A stretch of 64,000 bases of DNA from JBCCGI01 sp039029355 (GCA_039029355.1 JBCCGI010000004.1:145942-209941); one strand, 5' to 3'; shown: positions 1-8,910, counted from the first letter of the stretch. The notes: generated by a model not told the origin, from the letters alone. Numbers and translations: made by a program.

Positions 1-987
1 CACCGCGCGGCTGTCGGCGGGCAGGGTCGCGTGCACCTCGAAGAGGTGGCGCGTAAGCTCCTGGTCCTGGAAGCGCTCGACCTGCTCGTCGAGGCCGTCG
101 AGGAAGATCGCGAGCGAGCCGACGTCGCCCAGGTCCGCCATGTCGCGCCCCAGGCGGCGGAGCTCGGCGGCCAGCATGTCGGACAGCGTCGCCGCCGAGC
201 GGTAGTTGCGCAGGTAGAGCAACACCGGCAGCGGCGTGTCGCCGCCCGGCGTCCAGGCCTCGGCGAGCCGCAGCGCCTCCTGGCGCACGAAGGTCGTCTT
301 GCCGGTGCCGTAGTCGCCGAGGATCGCGAGCATGCGCTCGTTCGGATCGCCGAGCCAGCTCTCGAAGCGCTCGTGCAGATCGAAGGCGCCCTCGCCGTCG
401 CCGTTTCCGCCGAGCGCCACGTAGTTGCGCGTGCACTCGTCGTGGCGCTGGAGCTCGTCGGCGAGCCGGCGGCAGTAGGTCGCCCACGGGTGCGGCCCGT
501 CGGCGGCCGGGGTCGCGCCGAGGCTCTCGCTCAACTCGCGCGCCAGGTCGGCGGCGATCTGGCCCGCGAGATCGTCGGGCGTGGTGAAGCGGCTGCGAAC
601 CAGGCGGTCGATGCGGCCCTTGAAGCTCGCCAGGCTCTTCCCGTCGTCGGAGTCCGCCGAGTCGATCTGGGGCGGCGGCCACGGGTGCGTATCCTCAACG
701 ACGTAGCACAGGCGCGCCTTCCCCTGAGCGCCGGCGTAGTCGAACTCGCGCTCGGTGATCGACGCTTCCCCGGGCTCGGGGCGCCAGCCGTAGCGCCAGG
801 CGTAGATGCCGACGAAGAGGTCGCAGGCGGCGATCTCCTCCTCGCACACCGGCTCGGCCTCGTCGCCGCGGCTGCCGAAGAACTCCATCGCGGAGAACTC
901 CAGCTTCATGCGCTTCAGCACGCGGGTGACGGCCTCGCGGTGGCGTTCGAGGTCGCGGTAGGTCGAGCTGACGAAAACCCTGGGCAT
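1..987 (-). CDS. DUF4062-NACHT NTPase (N-terminal part, cut by window edge)
   Basis: The reading frame opens at ATG 987 (MPRVFVSSTYRDLERHRE) and is still open at base 1, giving 329 residues without a stop. Residues 1-100 match the DUF4062 domain, with the VFVSSTYRDL opening and a conserved GIYAWRYGW stretch. A P-loop GDYGTGKTT lies near residues 222-230 and a Walker B-like strand (LAIFLDGLDE) near 292-301, the pattern of NACHT/STAND NTPases. STAND proteins couple ligand sensing to effector activation, and DUF4062 fusions occur among bacterial NACHT proteins linked to phage defence. The C-terminal sensor lies outside the window, so neither target nor effector output can be judged. It sits divergent from nothing visible and 74 bases downstream of phhB, on the same strand. 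Confidence 0.8.
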   Translation of the reverse strand, partial: MPRVFVSSTYRDLERHREAVTRVLKRMKLEFSAMEFFGSRGDEAEPVCEEEIAACDLFVGIYAWRYGWRPEPGEASITEREFDYAGAQGKARLCYVVEDTHPWPPPQIDSADSDDGKSLASFKGRIDRLVRSRFTTPDDLAGQIAADLARELSESLGATPAADGPHPWATYCRRLADELQRHDECTRNYVALGGNGDGEGAFDLHERFESWLGDPNERMLAILGDYGTGKTTFVRQEALRLAEAWTPGGDTPLPVLLYLRNYRSAATLSDMLAAELRRLGRDMADLGDVGSLAIFLDGLDEQVERFQDQELTRHLFEVHATLPADSRAV

Positions 988-1061
988 GGAGTCTCCCCCC
1001 TCTCCTTGGGGGACGCCTAGCAAACGGCAAAGCGGCCGGGCGGGCAACCCGGGATCTCCCG

Positions 1062-1385
1062 TCAGCCCAGGGCGTCGATCTTCTTGGCGAGGACGAAGTC
1101 GTTCACCGACAGCCCATCGACCGCGTGGGTCCAGAGCACGAGCTCCAGGCGGTTCCAGCCGGTCAGGTGGAAGTCGGGGTGGTGGCCCTCGTCCTCGGCC
1201 AGCGCGCCCACGCGGTTCGCGAAGGCGAGCGCGCGGGCGAAGTCGGGGAACTCGAAGCTGCGGCGCAGGCGCGGGAAGTCGAGCGTCCAGCCCGGCACCT
1301 CGGCAGCATGAGCGAGGGCGGCGTCCCGCTCCATCGGCGGGACGCCGCCCTCGCAGGGGACGCAGCGTTCGGGGAGATCGCTCAC
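1062..1385 (-). CDS. phhB: 4a-hydroxytetrahydrobiopterin (pterin-4a-carbinolamine) dehydratase
   Basis: 107 residues, the usual length for this family. It dehydrates 4a-hydroxy-tetrahydropterin so the cofactor of aromatic amino acid hydroxylases can be recycled. The signature runs EDEGHHPDFHLTGWNRL, followed by a Trp-Thr-His and GLSVNDF. The HH, the later His and the Asp are the catalytic positions of the family. The GTG start at 1385 is chosen because the residues after it (ERCVPCEGGVPPM) match the typical N-terminus. No Shine-Dalgarno sequence is visible. It follows korB after 13 bases and is probably the last gene of that operon. No phenylalanine hydroxylase is in the window, so its partner is unknown. 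Confidence 0.9.
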   Translation of the reverse strand: MSDLPERCVPCEGGVPPMERDAALAHAAEVPGWTLDFPRLRRSFEFPDFARALAFANRVGALAEDEGHHPDFHLTGWNRLELVLWTHAVDGLSVNDFVLAKKIDALG

Positions 1386-1398
1386 GCGGGGGAGGCGG

Positions 1399-2394
1399 CT
1401 AGACCTCCCAGGTGTCGCCCGAGTAGACCAGGTCGCGGAAGGTGCCCTGGCCCTTCTTCTCGACCGCGGCCTCGACCTGGGCGTTCATCGCCTCGTCGAA
1501 GACCGGGGCCTGGACGTTGCGGAAGATGCCGATGGGGTTCGGCATGTCCGGATCGTCGGAAAGGTGCGCGGCCTGGAAGCCGGGGCCGGGCGAGGCGGTG
1601 GTGGGATCCCACACGCTCGCATCGTCGGCGCCGACGCGCTTGGCCTCGAAGCCCTCGACGCGGATGCCCTTGTCGAGCTCCTTGCCGTAGGTCATCGGCT
1701 GCCCCGCCTGCAGGTCGATCGTGCGGTCGTCGCGCACGCTCTTGTCGGCGAAGTCGTCGAAGCACTTGTCGTTGAAGATCACGCAGTTCTGGTAGATCTC
1801 GACGAACGCCGCACCCTTGTGCGCCGCCGCGGCCTTCAGCGTGGCCGCCATGTGCTTCATGTGGGTGTCGATCGTGCGCGCGACGAAGGTCGCGCCGGCG
1901 CCGAGCGCCAGACTGATCGGGTTGAAGGGCCGATCGACCGAGCCGAAGGGCGTCGACTTGGTGCGCTGCCCGACCGGCGAGGTCGGCGAGTACTGCCCCT
2001 TGGTGAGGCCGTAGATCTCGTTGTTGAAGAGCAGCACCTTCAGGTCCACGTTGCGCCGCAGCGCGTGGATCGTGTGGTTGCCGCCGATCGACAGGCCGTC
2101 GCCGTCGCCGGTGACGAGCCAGACCGACAGGTCGGGGTTGGCCACCTTCACGCCCGTCGCGATCGCCGGCGCGCGGCCGTGGATCGAGTGGAACCCGTAG
2201 GTGTCCATGTAGTACGGGAAGCGGCTCGAGCAGCCGATGCCCGAGACCACGACGAAGTCCTCCTTCGGGATGCCGAGGTCGGCGAGCACGCCCTGAACGC
2301 AGTTCAGGATCGCGTAGTCGCCGCAGCCGGGGCACCAGCGGACCTCCTGGTCCGACTTCAGTTCCTTCTTGGTGAGGGTCTTGCTGTCCGCCAT
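1399..2394 (-). CDS. korB: 2-oxoacid:ferredoxin oxidoreductase, beta subunit
   Basis: 331 residues, cytosolic. It is the thiamine-diphosphate subunit that decarboxylates a 2-oxoacid (probably 2-oxoglutarate) to the acyl-CoA while reducing ferredoxin. The N-terminal RWCPGCGDY provides cluster-binding cysteines typical of the beta subunit. VTGDGDGLSIG with a following N (GGNH) is the TPP/Mg2+ motif, near residues 93-105. The start ATG lies 2 bases after the korA stop, so the two are co-translated. korAB enzymes replace or complement the 2-oxoglutarate dehydrogenase complex. Substrate preference cannot be read safely from the sequence, and a pyruvate or branched-chain oxoacid role remains possible. 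Confidence 0.9.
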   Translation of the reverse strand: MADSKTLTKKELKSDQEVRWCPGCGDYAILNCVQGVLADLGIPKEDFVVVSGIGCSSRFPYYMDTYGFHSIHGRAPAIATGVKVANPDLSVWLVTGDGDGLSIGGNHTIHALRRNVDLKVLLFNNEIYGLTKGQYSPTSPVGQRTKSTPFGSVDRPFNPISLALGAGATFVARTIDTHMKHMAATLKAAAAHKGAAFVEIYQNCVIFNDKCFDDFADKSVRDDRTIDLQAGQPMTYGKELDKGIRVEGFEAKRVGADDASVWDPTTASPGPGFQAAHLSDDPDMPNPIGIFRNVQAPVFDEAMNAQVEAAVEKKGQGTFRDLVYSGDTWEV

Positions 2395-2396
2395 GA

Positions 2397-4256
2397 CTAC
2401 TGCTCCAGGACCTCTTTCGCCTTCGAGATGATGTCCGTGGTCGTGAACGGACGCCCTTGAACTTTCGGATACGAGACGAACTCGTGCGAGGGGTACTCGC
2501 TACGCAGGATGCGCCAGAGCTGCCCCATGTTCATCTCGGGAACGAGGATGCGCTTGTAGCGCGCGAACATCTCGGGGAGCCCCTTGGGCAGCGGCCACAC
2601 GTGCCGCAGGTGCACGTTGGCGACCGAAGCGCCGCCGGCGCGCAGACGCGTCGAGCCGCCGGTGATGGCGCCCATCGAGCTGCCCCAGCCGAGGATCAGG
2701 AGGTCACCGCTCTCGGGCCCCTCGACCTCGGGGGTCGGGATGGTCTCGCGCACGCCCTGGACCTTGTCCTGGCGCAGCTTGGTCATCAGCTCGTGGTTGT
2801 CGGGGTCGTAGCTGATGTTGCCGGAGATGTTCTCCTTCTCGAGGCCGCCGATGCGGTGCTCGAGGCCGGGCGTCCCCGGCTTGGCCCACGGACGCGCGAG
2901 CTTGCCGTTGCGCGAGTAGGGCATGAAGCCCTCGGCCTCGGTGTGGAACTCGACCGGGAAGGGCTGCAGGTCGTCCAGGTTCGGTAGGCACCACGGCTCG
3001 GAGCCGTTGGCGATGTAGTTGTCGCTGAGCAGCATGACCGGCGTCATGTACTGCACCGCGATACGGCAGGCTTCGATCGCACAGTCGAACGCGTCCGCGG
3101 GCGACGCGCACGCCACGACGGGCATCGGCGCCTCGCCGTTGCGGCCGAACACCGACTGCAGCAGGTCGGTCTGCTCGACCTTGGTCGGCATACCCGTCGA
3201 CGGGCCGGCGCGCTGGATGTTGATGACGACGAGCGGAAGCTCGGTCGAGATGCCCAGGCCCATGGCCTCGGTCTTCAGCGCGACGCCCGGACCCGACGTG
3301 GTCGTGATGCCCAGGTGCCCGGTGAACGACGCGCCGAGGGCGGCGCAGATCGCGGCGATCTCGTCCTCGGCCTGGAAGGTGATGACGCCGTGGTGCTTGT
3401 AGCCCGACAGCTGGTGCAGGATGTCCGACGCCGGCGTGATCGGGTACGAACCCAGGAAGAGCCTGAGGTTGGCGAGCTCAGCGCCCGCGACCAGCCCGAT
3501 CGACAGGGCCTGGTTGCCCATGATGTTGCGATAGGTGCCCTTCGGCAGCACGTCGCACTTGGGCACCTCGTAGCGGCCCTGGAACATCTCCTGGATGTCC
3601 CCGGAGTTGAAGCCGGCGCGCAGCGCCTTCTGGTTGGCCTCCGCGATCTCGGGGCGCTTGGCGAACTTCGCGTTGAGCCAGTTGATGGTCGGGTCCAGCG
3701 GACGGCTGTACAGCCAGTACATGATCCCGAGCGCGAAGAAGTTCTTGCAGCGCTGCACCTCCTTCGAGGACAGCGGCGACCCTTCGAGCGCGCGCGCGAC
3801 GCGATCGTTGATGTCGATCTCGATCACGCGGTAGCCGTCGACGGTTCCGTCCTCGAGCGGGTTCGCATCGAGCCGCGCCTTCTTCAGGTCGGTCGGACGG
3901 AAGTTGCCGGTGTTGGCGATGATCAGTCCGCCGGGCTTCAGGTCCTTGAGGTTGACCGCCAGCGCCGCCGGGTTCATCACCACCAGCACGTCGGGCGCGT
4001 CACCCGGCGTGTGGATGTCGGACGAGCTGAAGTGGATCTGGAAGCCCGAGACCCCGGGCCGCGTGCCCGCGGGCGCGCGGATCTCCGCCGGGAAGTCGGG
4101 CAGCGTCGCGAGATCGTTCCCGACCAAGGCGGAGGTGCTGGTGAACTGGTTGCCGGTGATTTGCATGCCGTCGCCGGAGTCTCCGGCGAAGCGGATCACC
4201 ACCCGCTCCTGCTGCTGCAGGGGCAGGTCGGCCCCGGGTTGCTCTGCGATGGTCAT
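2397..4256 (-). CDS. korA: 2-oxoacid:ferredoxin oxidoreductase, fused gamma-alpha subunit
   Basis: 619 residues from ATG 4256 (MTIAEQPG). The frame is open further upstream, but those extra residues are low-complexity and 619 fits the family. The gamma domain comes first, with RFAGDSGDGMQITGNQF at about 21-37. The TPP-pyrimidine and domain II parts follow, with GSYPITPASDI and a TTSGPGVALKTEA stretch. Together with KorB it forms a two-subunit CoA-acylating enzyme. An AGGAGGAG box lies 16 bases upstream of the ATG, rather far for a ribosome-binding site. The gene starts a korA-korB-phhB operon and faces the divergent DUF4097 gene across about 300 bases. Confidence 0.9.
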   Translation of the reverse strand: MTIAEQPGADLPLQQQERVVIRFAGDSGDGMQITGNQFTSTSALVGNDLATLPDFPAEIRAPAGTRPGVSGFQIHFSSSDIHTPGDAPDVLVVMNPAALAVNLKDLKPGGLIIANTGNFRPTDLKKARLDANPLEDGTVDGYRVIEIDINDRVARALEGSPLSSKEVQRCKNFFALGIMYWLYSRPLDPTINWLNAKFAKRPEIAEANQKALRAGFNSGDIQEMFQGRYEVPKCDVLPKGTYRNIMGNQALSIGLVAGAELANLRLFLGSYPITPASDILHQLSGYKHHGVITFQAEDEIAAICAALGASFTGHLGITTTSGPGVALKTEAMGLGISTELPLVVINIQRAGPSTGMPTKVEQTDLLQSVFGRNGEAPMPVVACASPADAFDCAIEACRIAVQYMTPVMLLSDNYIANGSEPWCLPNLDDLQPFPVEFHTEAEGFMPYSRNGKLARPWAKPGTPGLEHRIGGLEKENISGNISYDPDNHELMTKLRQDKVQGVRETIPTPEVEGPESGDLLILGWGSSMGAITGGSTRLRAGGASVANVHLRHVWPLPKGLPEMFARYKRILVPEMNMGQLWRILRSEYPSHEFVSYPKVQGRPFTTTDIISKAKEVLEQ

Positions 4257-4562
4257 GGTGGCTGTCGAGGTGCTCCTCCTGCTGGGGAGAGGAGCGTTCT
4301 TAGGGAGGGTGGTGGGGATGGCTGGACTCTTGAAGGAGCCCAAGAGACGCCGCGCGTCGGCCCTGTTTAGGCCCATACGGCGGAATTTTGACCGATTATT
4401 CTGCCACGGGGTCGCTGCCTGCGCACCCACTCCTCGACGAAGTCTGGTTCGGGTTTCTCGGCCCCTCGGAAATCGGGCCGGCCGGGCGGCGTAAGCCGCG
4501 CCGGCTCCTTCTCCATCCCCGCCAGGCGCTCTGCGCAGCGGGCCGCCCTCCGGACGGCATCT
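4257..4562. promoter_or_regulatory. Divergent intergenic region, korA / DUF4097 lipoprotein
   Basis: 306 bases between two genes transcribed away from each other, so both promoters should lie here. The only AT-rich patch is around 4368-4402 (ggaattttgaccgattatt). No convincing -35/-10 pair, hairpin or coding frame is visible in the rest. Confidence 0.4.
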
Positions 4563-5864
4563 ATGAGTTTTCGACGCGCACTCCCCCTCTCTTTAGCAGC
4601 GGGCTCGCTCGGCCTCGCGGGCTGCATCTTCTCCTCGGATCGGGAGGGCTTCTCGATCGAGATCGGCGCGAACGCCTGGAACCTGCGGCACCACGCCTCC
4701 GAGGAACGCACCTTCGCCCTGGACCTGGCCGAGGGCGACGTGCTGGTGATGGCGGAGATCCAGGGCGACGTCACCGTGCGCGCGGCGAGCGGGCACACGC
4801 CCGAGCTGGTGGCGCTCCTGGAGGCCGACGGGCGGACCACCGAGGAGGCCGACGAGGCCCTCCGGAGAACCGAGGTGCGCATCGAGCGCCACGGGAACGA
4901 GGTCCACGTCCGCGTCGTGCAGCCGGTCCAGAAGATCGAGCTCGACCAGGGCGTCACCCTGCACCTGTCGCCCCAGAGCGACCTCTCGGCGACCGTCCCG
5001 CCCGGCATCGAGGTGCGGGTGGGGAGCACCTCGGGCGACATCGACCTGACAGGGCCGTTAGGTTCAACGCAGGCCGAGACCGCCTACGGCAACGTCTCGG
5101 TGACGCGGGTGAAGGGCAACCTGCTCGCCCGCAGCGGCTCGGGAGACGTCGAGATCCACAGCACCCAGGAGGGCGACGTCACCGCCGAGACCAACTTCGG
5201 CGACGTGTCGCTGGAGTCGGTCCGCGGCGGCCGCGTGCTGGTCATCAGCAGCTCGGGCGACCTCGACCTGCGCGACGTGATCGGGGCATCGATCGAGGCG
5301 CGCTCGTCGTACGGGGGCATCGACCTCGCGGCGATCTCCGGCAACGTCTCGGCCGACACGGCCTCGGGCGACGTGGAGCTGGAGGACGCCCGGGACGGCG
5401 TGCACGAGCTGCACTCGGGCTTCGGCCGCATCCAGGTCGAGCGCGCCTCGGGGACCCTGCACGCCACCAGCGAGAGCGGCGACATCGCGTTCGAGGAGTG
5501 CCGCGGCGAGGTGACCGCGACCAGCGGCTTCGGCAGCGTCGAGATCCAGGGCGTGCTGAGCCGCGTCCTGGCGGAGAGCGGCTCGGGCGACGTCACGATC
5601 AACGCGTACGGCGGCAGCGCCCCGGCCTCGGACTGGAGGATCGTCTCGCGCTTCGGGAGCGTCGAGCTGAGCCTCCCGAACGGGTTCGGCTGCGACATCG
5701 ACGCGCGGACGGACTTCGGCGAGGTCGAGTGCGACCTGCCGCTCTTCGACCGCGTGGTCGAGGAGGACGGGGCGATCCTCTCCGGGCGGCTGGGCGATGG
5801 CGGCCCGCGGGTCGAGCTCCATACCTCGAGCGGCGACGTCGACATCCAGCGGCAGGACAGCTAG
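4563..5864 (+). CDS. DUF4097-family beta-solenoid lipoprotein
   Basis: 433 residues. A signal peptide ends in the lipobox LAGC (Cys21), so it should be lipidated and attached to a membrane. From about residue 140 to the end the chain is a regular beta-strand repeat in which rungs of the SGD type (SGDIDL, SGDVEI, SGDLDL) alternate almost strictly with rungs of the aromatic-Gly type (YGNVSV, FGDVSL, YGGIDL). This is the DUF4097 pattern, a putative adhesin or surface solenoid of unknown function. The gene is divergent from korA. A 121-base gap with no obvious terminator separates it from the rhodanese gene. Confidence 0.85.
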   Translation: MSFRRALPLSLAAGSLGLAGCIFSSDREGFSIEIGANAWNLRHHASEERTFALDLAEGDVLVMAEIQGDVTVRAASGHTPELVALLEADGRTTEEADEALRRTEVRIERHGNEVHVRVVQPVQKIELDQGVTLHLSPQSDLSATVPPGIEVRVGSTSGDIDLTGPLGSTQAETAYGNVSVTRVKGNLLARSGSGDVEIHSTQEGDVTAETNFGDVSLESVRGGRVLVISSSGDLDLRDVIGASIEARSSYGGIDLAAISGNVSADTASGDVELEDARDGVHELHSGFGRIQVERASGTLHATSESGDIAFEECRGEVTATSGFGSVEIQGVLSRVLAESGSGDVTINAYGGSAPASDWRIVSRFGSVELSLPNGFGCDIDARTDFGEVECDLPLFDRVVEEDGAILSGRLGDGGPRVELHTSSGDVDIQRQDS

Positions 5865-5985
5865 GCGGCCCGCAGTCGGCCCCGAGAGGGCCGCAGGAGG
5901 GCCTCCCGGGCCGGCTCGGCCGATCCGCGCCTGAGGCCGGAAGCCGCTCCCGCCGGCGCGGGGCGCGCGGTAGCATCTCTGCCCC

Positions 5986-6528
5986 ATGGCGCTCGTTGCA
6001 CTCGTCCTCTCGGCCCTCGCCTTCGTCCTGGCCCTCTCCGCCCGCGCGCGGGCGGGCGGTTTCGAGCAGCGCATCGAAGACGCCGAGCGCGACGCCAAGC
6101 GGCGCACCGAGAACGCCGTCGAGGCGCTGGAGCGCGAAGCCGAGACCAACCGGCGGCTGATCGCCGAGCTTGCCGCGGGGCGCTCGCTGACGGCCGACAT
6201 GATCGCCGAGGGACGCCTCTGGCGCGACGTCGACGGCGCCGAGGTCCAGCGCCTGGTCGATGGCGGCGGAGCCCGCGTCCTGGACGTGCGCACCGCGCAG
6301 GAGGTCGCGGGCGGCAAGCTGCCCGGCGCGCTCCACATCCCGATCGAAGAGCTCGAGGAGCGCCGCTCGGAGCTCCCGCGCGACGCGACCCCGCTGGTCA
6401 TCTACTGCGCCGCCGGAGGCCGCTCGGCCGCGGCTTGCGAGTTCCTCTCGTCGGAGGGCTGGCCGGCGCTGCTCAACCTCGAGGGCGGAATCGGCGCCTG
6501 GCCCGGCCCCCTCGAGCGTCCCTCCTGA
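5986..6528 (+). CDS. Membrane-anchored rhodanese-domain protein
   Basis: 180 residues. Residues 1-20 are a hydrophobic anchor (VALVLSALAFVLALS). About 25-65 is a charged, probably coiled-coil helix. About 80-175 is a single rhodanese domain with VLDVRTAQEV, LPGALHIP and the active loop YCAAGGRS, with the persulfide-forming Cys near residue 143. Rhodaneses carry sulfur as a persulfide on that cysteine. The soluble domain could lie on either side of the membrane. Its neighbour 21 bases downstream is a CysQ-type phosphatase, which would suit sulfur metabolism, but a direct link is only inferred. Confidence 0.8.
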   Translation: MALVALVLSALAFVLALSARARAGGFEQRIEDAERDAKRRTENAVEALEREAETNRRLIAELAAGRSLTADMIAEGRLWRDVDGAEVQRLVDGGGARVLDVRTAQEVAGGKLPGALHIPIEELEERRSELPRDATPLVIYCAAGGRSAAACEFLSSEGWPALLNLEGGIGAWPGPLERPS

Positions 6529-6549
6529 TCCCCCCTACGCCCCACGCCC

Positions 6550-7371
6550 ATGGCCACCCTGACCGACGCTGAGATCGAGCGCGACCTCGCCTTTGCCATC
6601 GAAACCGCCCGCGACGCGGGCGACCGCATCAAGCGGCTGCGCGCCAGCGGCCGCTGGGAGGAGCCGAAGCTGATCGGCGACATCGGCGACCAGGCGGCGG
6701 ACGGCTACCTGCAGGGCATCATCCGCGGGCGCTACCCCGACGACGGGCTCTTGAGCGAGGAGACCGCCGACTCCGCCGAACGCCTGTCGCGCGACCGCGC
6801 GTGGATCGTCGACCCGCTCGACGGCACCAAGGAGTTCGGCGCCGGGCGCGACGACTGGGCCGTGCACGTCGCGCTGACCGTGGGCGGACGGTGCGCGCTC
6901 GGCGCGGTCGCGCTTCCGTCGCTGGGACAGGTGCTGTGGGGCGTCACGGTCGAGGGCCGCGAGAGCGCCGGCATGGACGGCGAGGGCAACCCGGCCCGCG
7001 GCGACAGCCCGTCGCCCGCGACCCCGCGCATCGCCGTCAGCCGCAGCCACACCCCGCCGTGGGTCGAGTCGTTCGCCGACAAGCTGGGCGGCGCCGAGCT
7101 GCGGCCGTGGGGCAGCGCGGGGTTCAAGGTGTCGCGGCTGCTCGTCGGCGAGGCGGACCTCTACGTCCACAAGGTCGGGCTGAAGGAGTGGGACACCTGC
7201 GCTCCCGAGACCGTCGCTCGCGCCCTCGGCTGGCACGTGTGCAAGCTGCGCGGCGAGGAGCACGCCTACAACCAGGCGAACCCGAAGAACCACGAGCTGG
7301 TGATCTGCCGCCCTGCGGAGCGTGAGCGCGTGCTCGCGGCGATCGAGGCCTCGGGCGCGCTCGCGGACTGA
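6550..7371 (+). CDS. cysQ: 3'(2'),5'-bisphosphate nucleotidase / inositol-phosphatase family (CysQ-like)
   Basis: 273 residues of the Mg2+-dependent, Li+-sensitive phosphatase family. Metal and phosphate motifs are LLSEETAD (about 64-71), DPLDGTKEF (about 93-101) and KEWDTCAPE (about 214-222). The WDTCAPE form is common in CysQ/PAP phosphatases, which hydrolyse adenosine 3',5'-bisphosphate to AMP. The same window carries sat and cysC, which produce PAPS. PAP is the by-product when PAPS donates sulfate, so a recycling role is plausible. An inositol-monophosphatase activity cannot be excluded. Probably in an operon with the rhodanese gene. Confidence 0.8.
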   Translation: MATLTDAEIERDLAFAIETARDAGDRIKRLRASGRWEEPKLIGDIGDQAADGYLQGIIRGRYPDDGLLSEETADSAERLSRDRAWIVDPLDGTKEFGAGRDDWAVHVALTVGGRCALGAVALPSLGQVLWGVTVEGRESAGMDGEGNPARGDSPSPATPRIAVSRSHTPPWVESFADKLGGAELRPWGSAGFKVSRLLVGEADLYVHKVGLKEWDTCAPETVARALGWHVCKLRGEEHAYNQANPKNHELVICRPAERERVLAAIEASGALAD

Positions 7372-7501
7372 ACACCGACCGGCGGCGCAGCCGCGCCATG
7401 TAAGAGACCCCTTACAGAGTAGAGGGCGGGATGGGGCGACTATCCCAGCGCACGGAAAGCGCAACCCCAAAGATCGAATTCGCATTCGGCCAGAAGCCCC
7501 A

Positions 7502-7529
7502 TTGACGGATCGGACAGGTCACCTAGCCT
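7502..7529 (+). promoter_or_regulatory. Weak promoter candidate for the 7608 gene
   Basis: TTGACG at 7502-7507 and TAGCCT at 7524-7529 are 16 bases apart, about 80 bases upstream of the GTG start at 7608. The surrounding 7390-7600 stretch is clearly less GC-rich than the coding DNA. The -10 box matches only half of the consensus. Confidence 0.25.
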
Positions 7530-7607
7530 GGTGGGTGGGGACGCCGAATGGCTCCTCAATCCTGCAATCGATTGTCAACACGTACGAGGATTACCTAGGA
7601 GGTCCAT

Positions 7608-8477
7608 GTGACTGGCACTTGGAAACGGATGGTGGCTCCCGGAGCCATGACTGCGCTCGCGGCTACGGCGCTCTACTCGTCTGGAATCGCCTTCCAGAAC
7701 GGCCAGGGCGGCAACAGCCATATGAGCGTCGGGGCGACCCCGACGCAGCAGGCGACGCCGACGAAGGGCGTCGACGTCGGCGGTGGCGTCCCGCACCGCC
7801 TGTACGGGATCAACCCCGCCTCGGGCAACGTCTACTTCATTGACGAGGGCGCTGGCACGTCGACCCAGGTACAGACCACGACGACGCGCATCAGCGGCAT
7901 GTCGAAGCTTCCCGGCACCCGCACGTACTACCTCAGCGGTGGTATGACCGACGGCGGCAACATCTACATCGCCAACCCCGGCTCTGCGCTCCTGGTCGGC
8001 AACTCCGGCCTCGGCGCGGTCTCGGGCCTCGCCTTCGACCCGGCCGACAGCCGCCTGTACGGCACCTACACCGCGTCGGTGCTCTCGGACGGTCTCTGCG
8101 AGATCAACCCGACGAACGGCACGGGCACCCCGATCGGCTTCATGGGCATCGGCGGCATGGACTCGCTCGCCATCGATCCGACCAGCGGCACGATGTACGG
8201 CTCGACGGGCTTCTTCTACGACGGCAGCCCGGGCGACGTCATCACCATCAACAAGGTGACGGGCGCCGCGACCGACGGCGGTCAGGACATGAACCCGCAG
8301 CCCCCGTCGACCGTGGCCGGCATGGCCTTCGCGGGCGACGGCTCGGGCTACGTCTCGATCGGTGCCGGCAACGGCAGCGTCTACAGCTGGGACACCGGCA
8401 GCAACTCGATCTCGTCGATCGTCGACAACGCTACCTTCAGCAACGGCTCGATGAGCGACATCGACGTCGCTCGCTAG
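7608..8477 (+). CDS. Secreted protein of unknown function (NHL/DUF4394-like repeats)
   Basis: 289 residues. The N-terminus has a basic stretch and a hydrophobic segment (APGAMTALAATALYSS), a likely signal peptide. The rest is Gly/Ser/Thr/Asn-rich with repeating units such as LYGINPASGNVYFID, LAFDPADSRLYG and LAIDPTSGTMYG, which look like blades of a beta-propeller. Cys is nearly absent. The start is GTG 7608: AGGAGG at 7597-7602 sits 5 bases before it, while the overlapping ATG at 7606 is followed at once by a stop. It stands alone between a probable promoter and a strong terminator. I do not recognise a specific family. Confidence 0.75.
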   Translation: MTGTWKRMVAPGAMTALAATALYSSGIAFQNGQGGNSHMSVGATPTQQATPTKGVDVGGGVPHRLYGINPASGNVYFIDEGAGTSTQVQTTTTRISGMSKLPGTRTYYLSGGMTDGGNIYIANPGSALLVGNSGLGAVSGLAFDPADSRLYGTYTASVLSDGLCEINPTNGTGTPIGFMGIGGMDSLAIDPTSGTMYGSTGFFYDGSPGDVITINKVTGAATDGGQDMNPQPPSTVAGMAFAGDGSGYVSIGAGNGSVYSWDTGSNSISSIVDNATFSNGSMSDIDVAR

Positions 8478-8503
8478 AGGACGTCTAGGGTCATTCGGAT
8501 TCG

Positions 8504-8540
8504 CCGCGGCGGGCGCCCTGTGCGCTCGCCGCGGTTTTTT
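8504..8540 (+). terminator. Strong intrinsic terminator
   Basis: A stem of 8 perfect G/C pairs (CCGCGGCG 8504-8511 with CGCCGCGG 8527-8534) can be extended to 13 pairs with a G-U, leaving a 5-base loop. It is followed directly by TTTTTT at 8535-8540. It lies 26 bases after the stop of the secreted-protein gene. Confidence 0.9.
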
Positions 8541-8685
8541 CGTGCCCGCACGCGGTGGTGGGCGCCTTGCGCGGACGCGGCGCGGTTCTGTGGCGATTTG
8601 GGCTCGTGTACCCGAGCGATGCTGTCGATGAGCTCTCTCCATCCGCACACTGGGGCCCGGCCCCAGGACACTCCTGAGAGAGACG

Positions 8686-8910
8686 ATGAGCACCAACGAT
8701 CGCGACGTCGAGAAGAGCTACACCAACGCCGAGTTCGCCGCCAAGCTGCGCCGCCTGGCGGACTGTGTCGAGAGCGGCGAGAACTTCGAGATCCAGGTCG
8801 CCGGCGAGCGCATCTACGTGCCCGATCGCGCGGTGTTCACCATCGAGCACGAGCGCGAGGACGGGAGCGAAGAGCTGGAGTTTCAGGTCCGCTGGACCCC
8901 GCAGGGCTGA
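8686..8910 (+). CDS. amphi-Trp domain protein
   Basis: 74 residues. The sequence fits the amphi-Trp domain: an N-terminal amphipathic helix (FAAKLRRLADCVESGE), then FEIQVAGERIYVP, then VEFTIEHERED-like strands and a terminal FQVRW tryptophan motif. These small cytosolic proteins have no established function. The gene is monocistronic, following the terminator of the upstream gene, and ends convergent with the HD-domain gene. Confidence 0.8.
   Translation: MSTNDRDVEKSYTNAEFAAKLRRLADCVESGENFEIQVAGERIYVPDRAVFTIEHEREDGSEELEFQVRWTPQG

Noticed and set aside
31..1020. 329-codon + strand frame at the left edge
   Set aside because: Antisense to the DUF4062-NACHT frame, which has clear Walker motifs.
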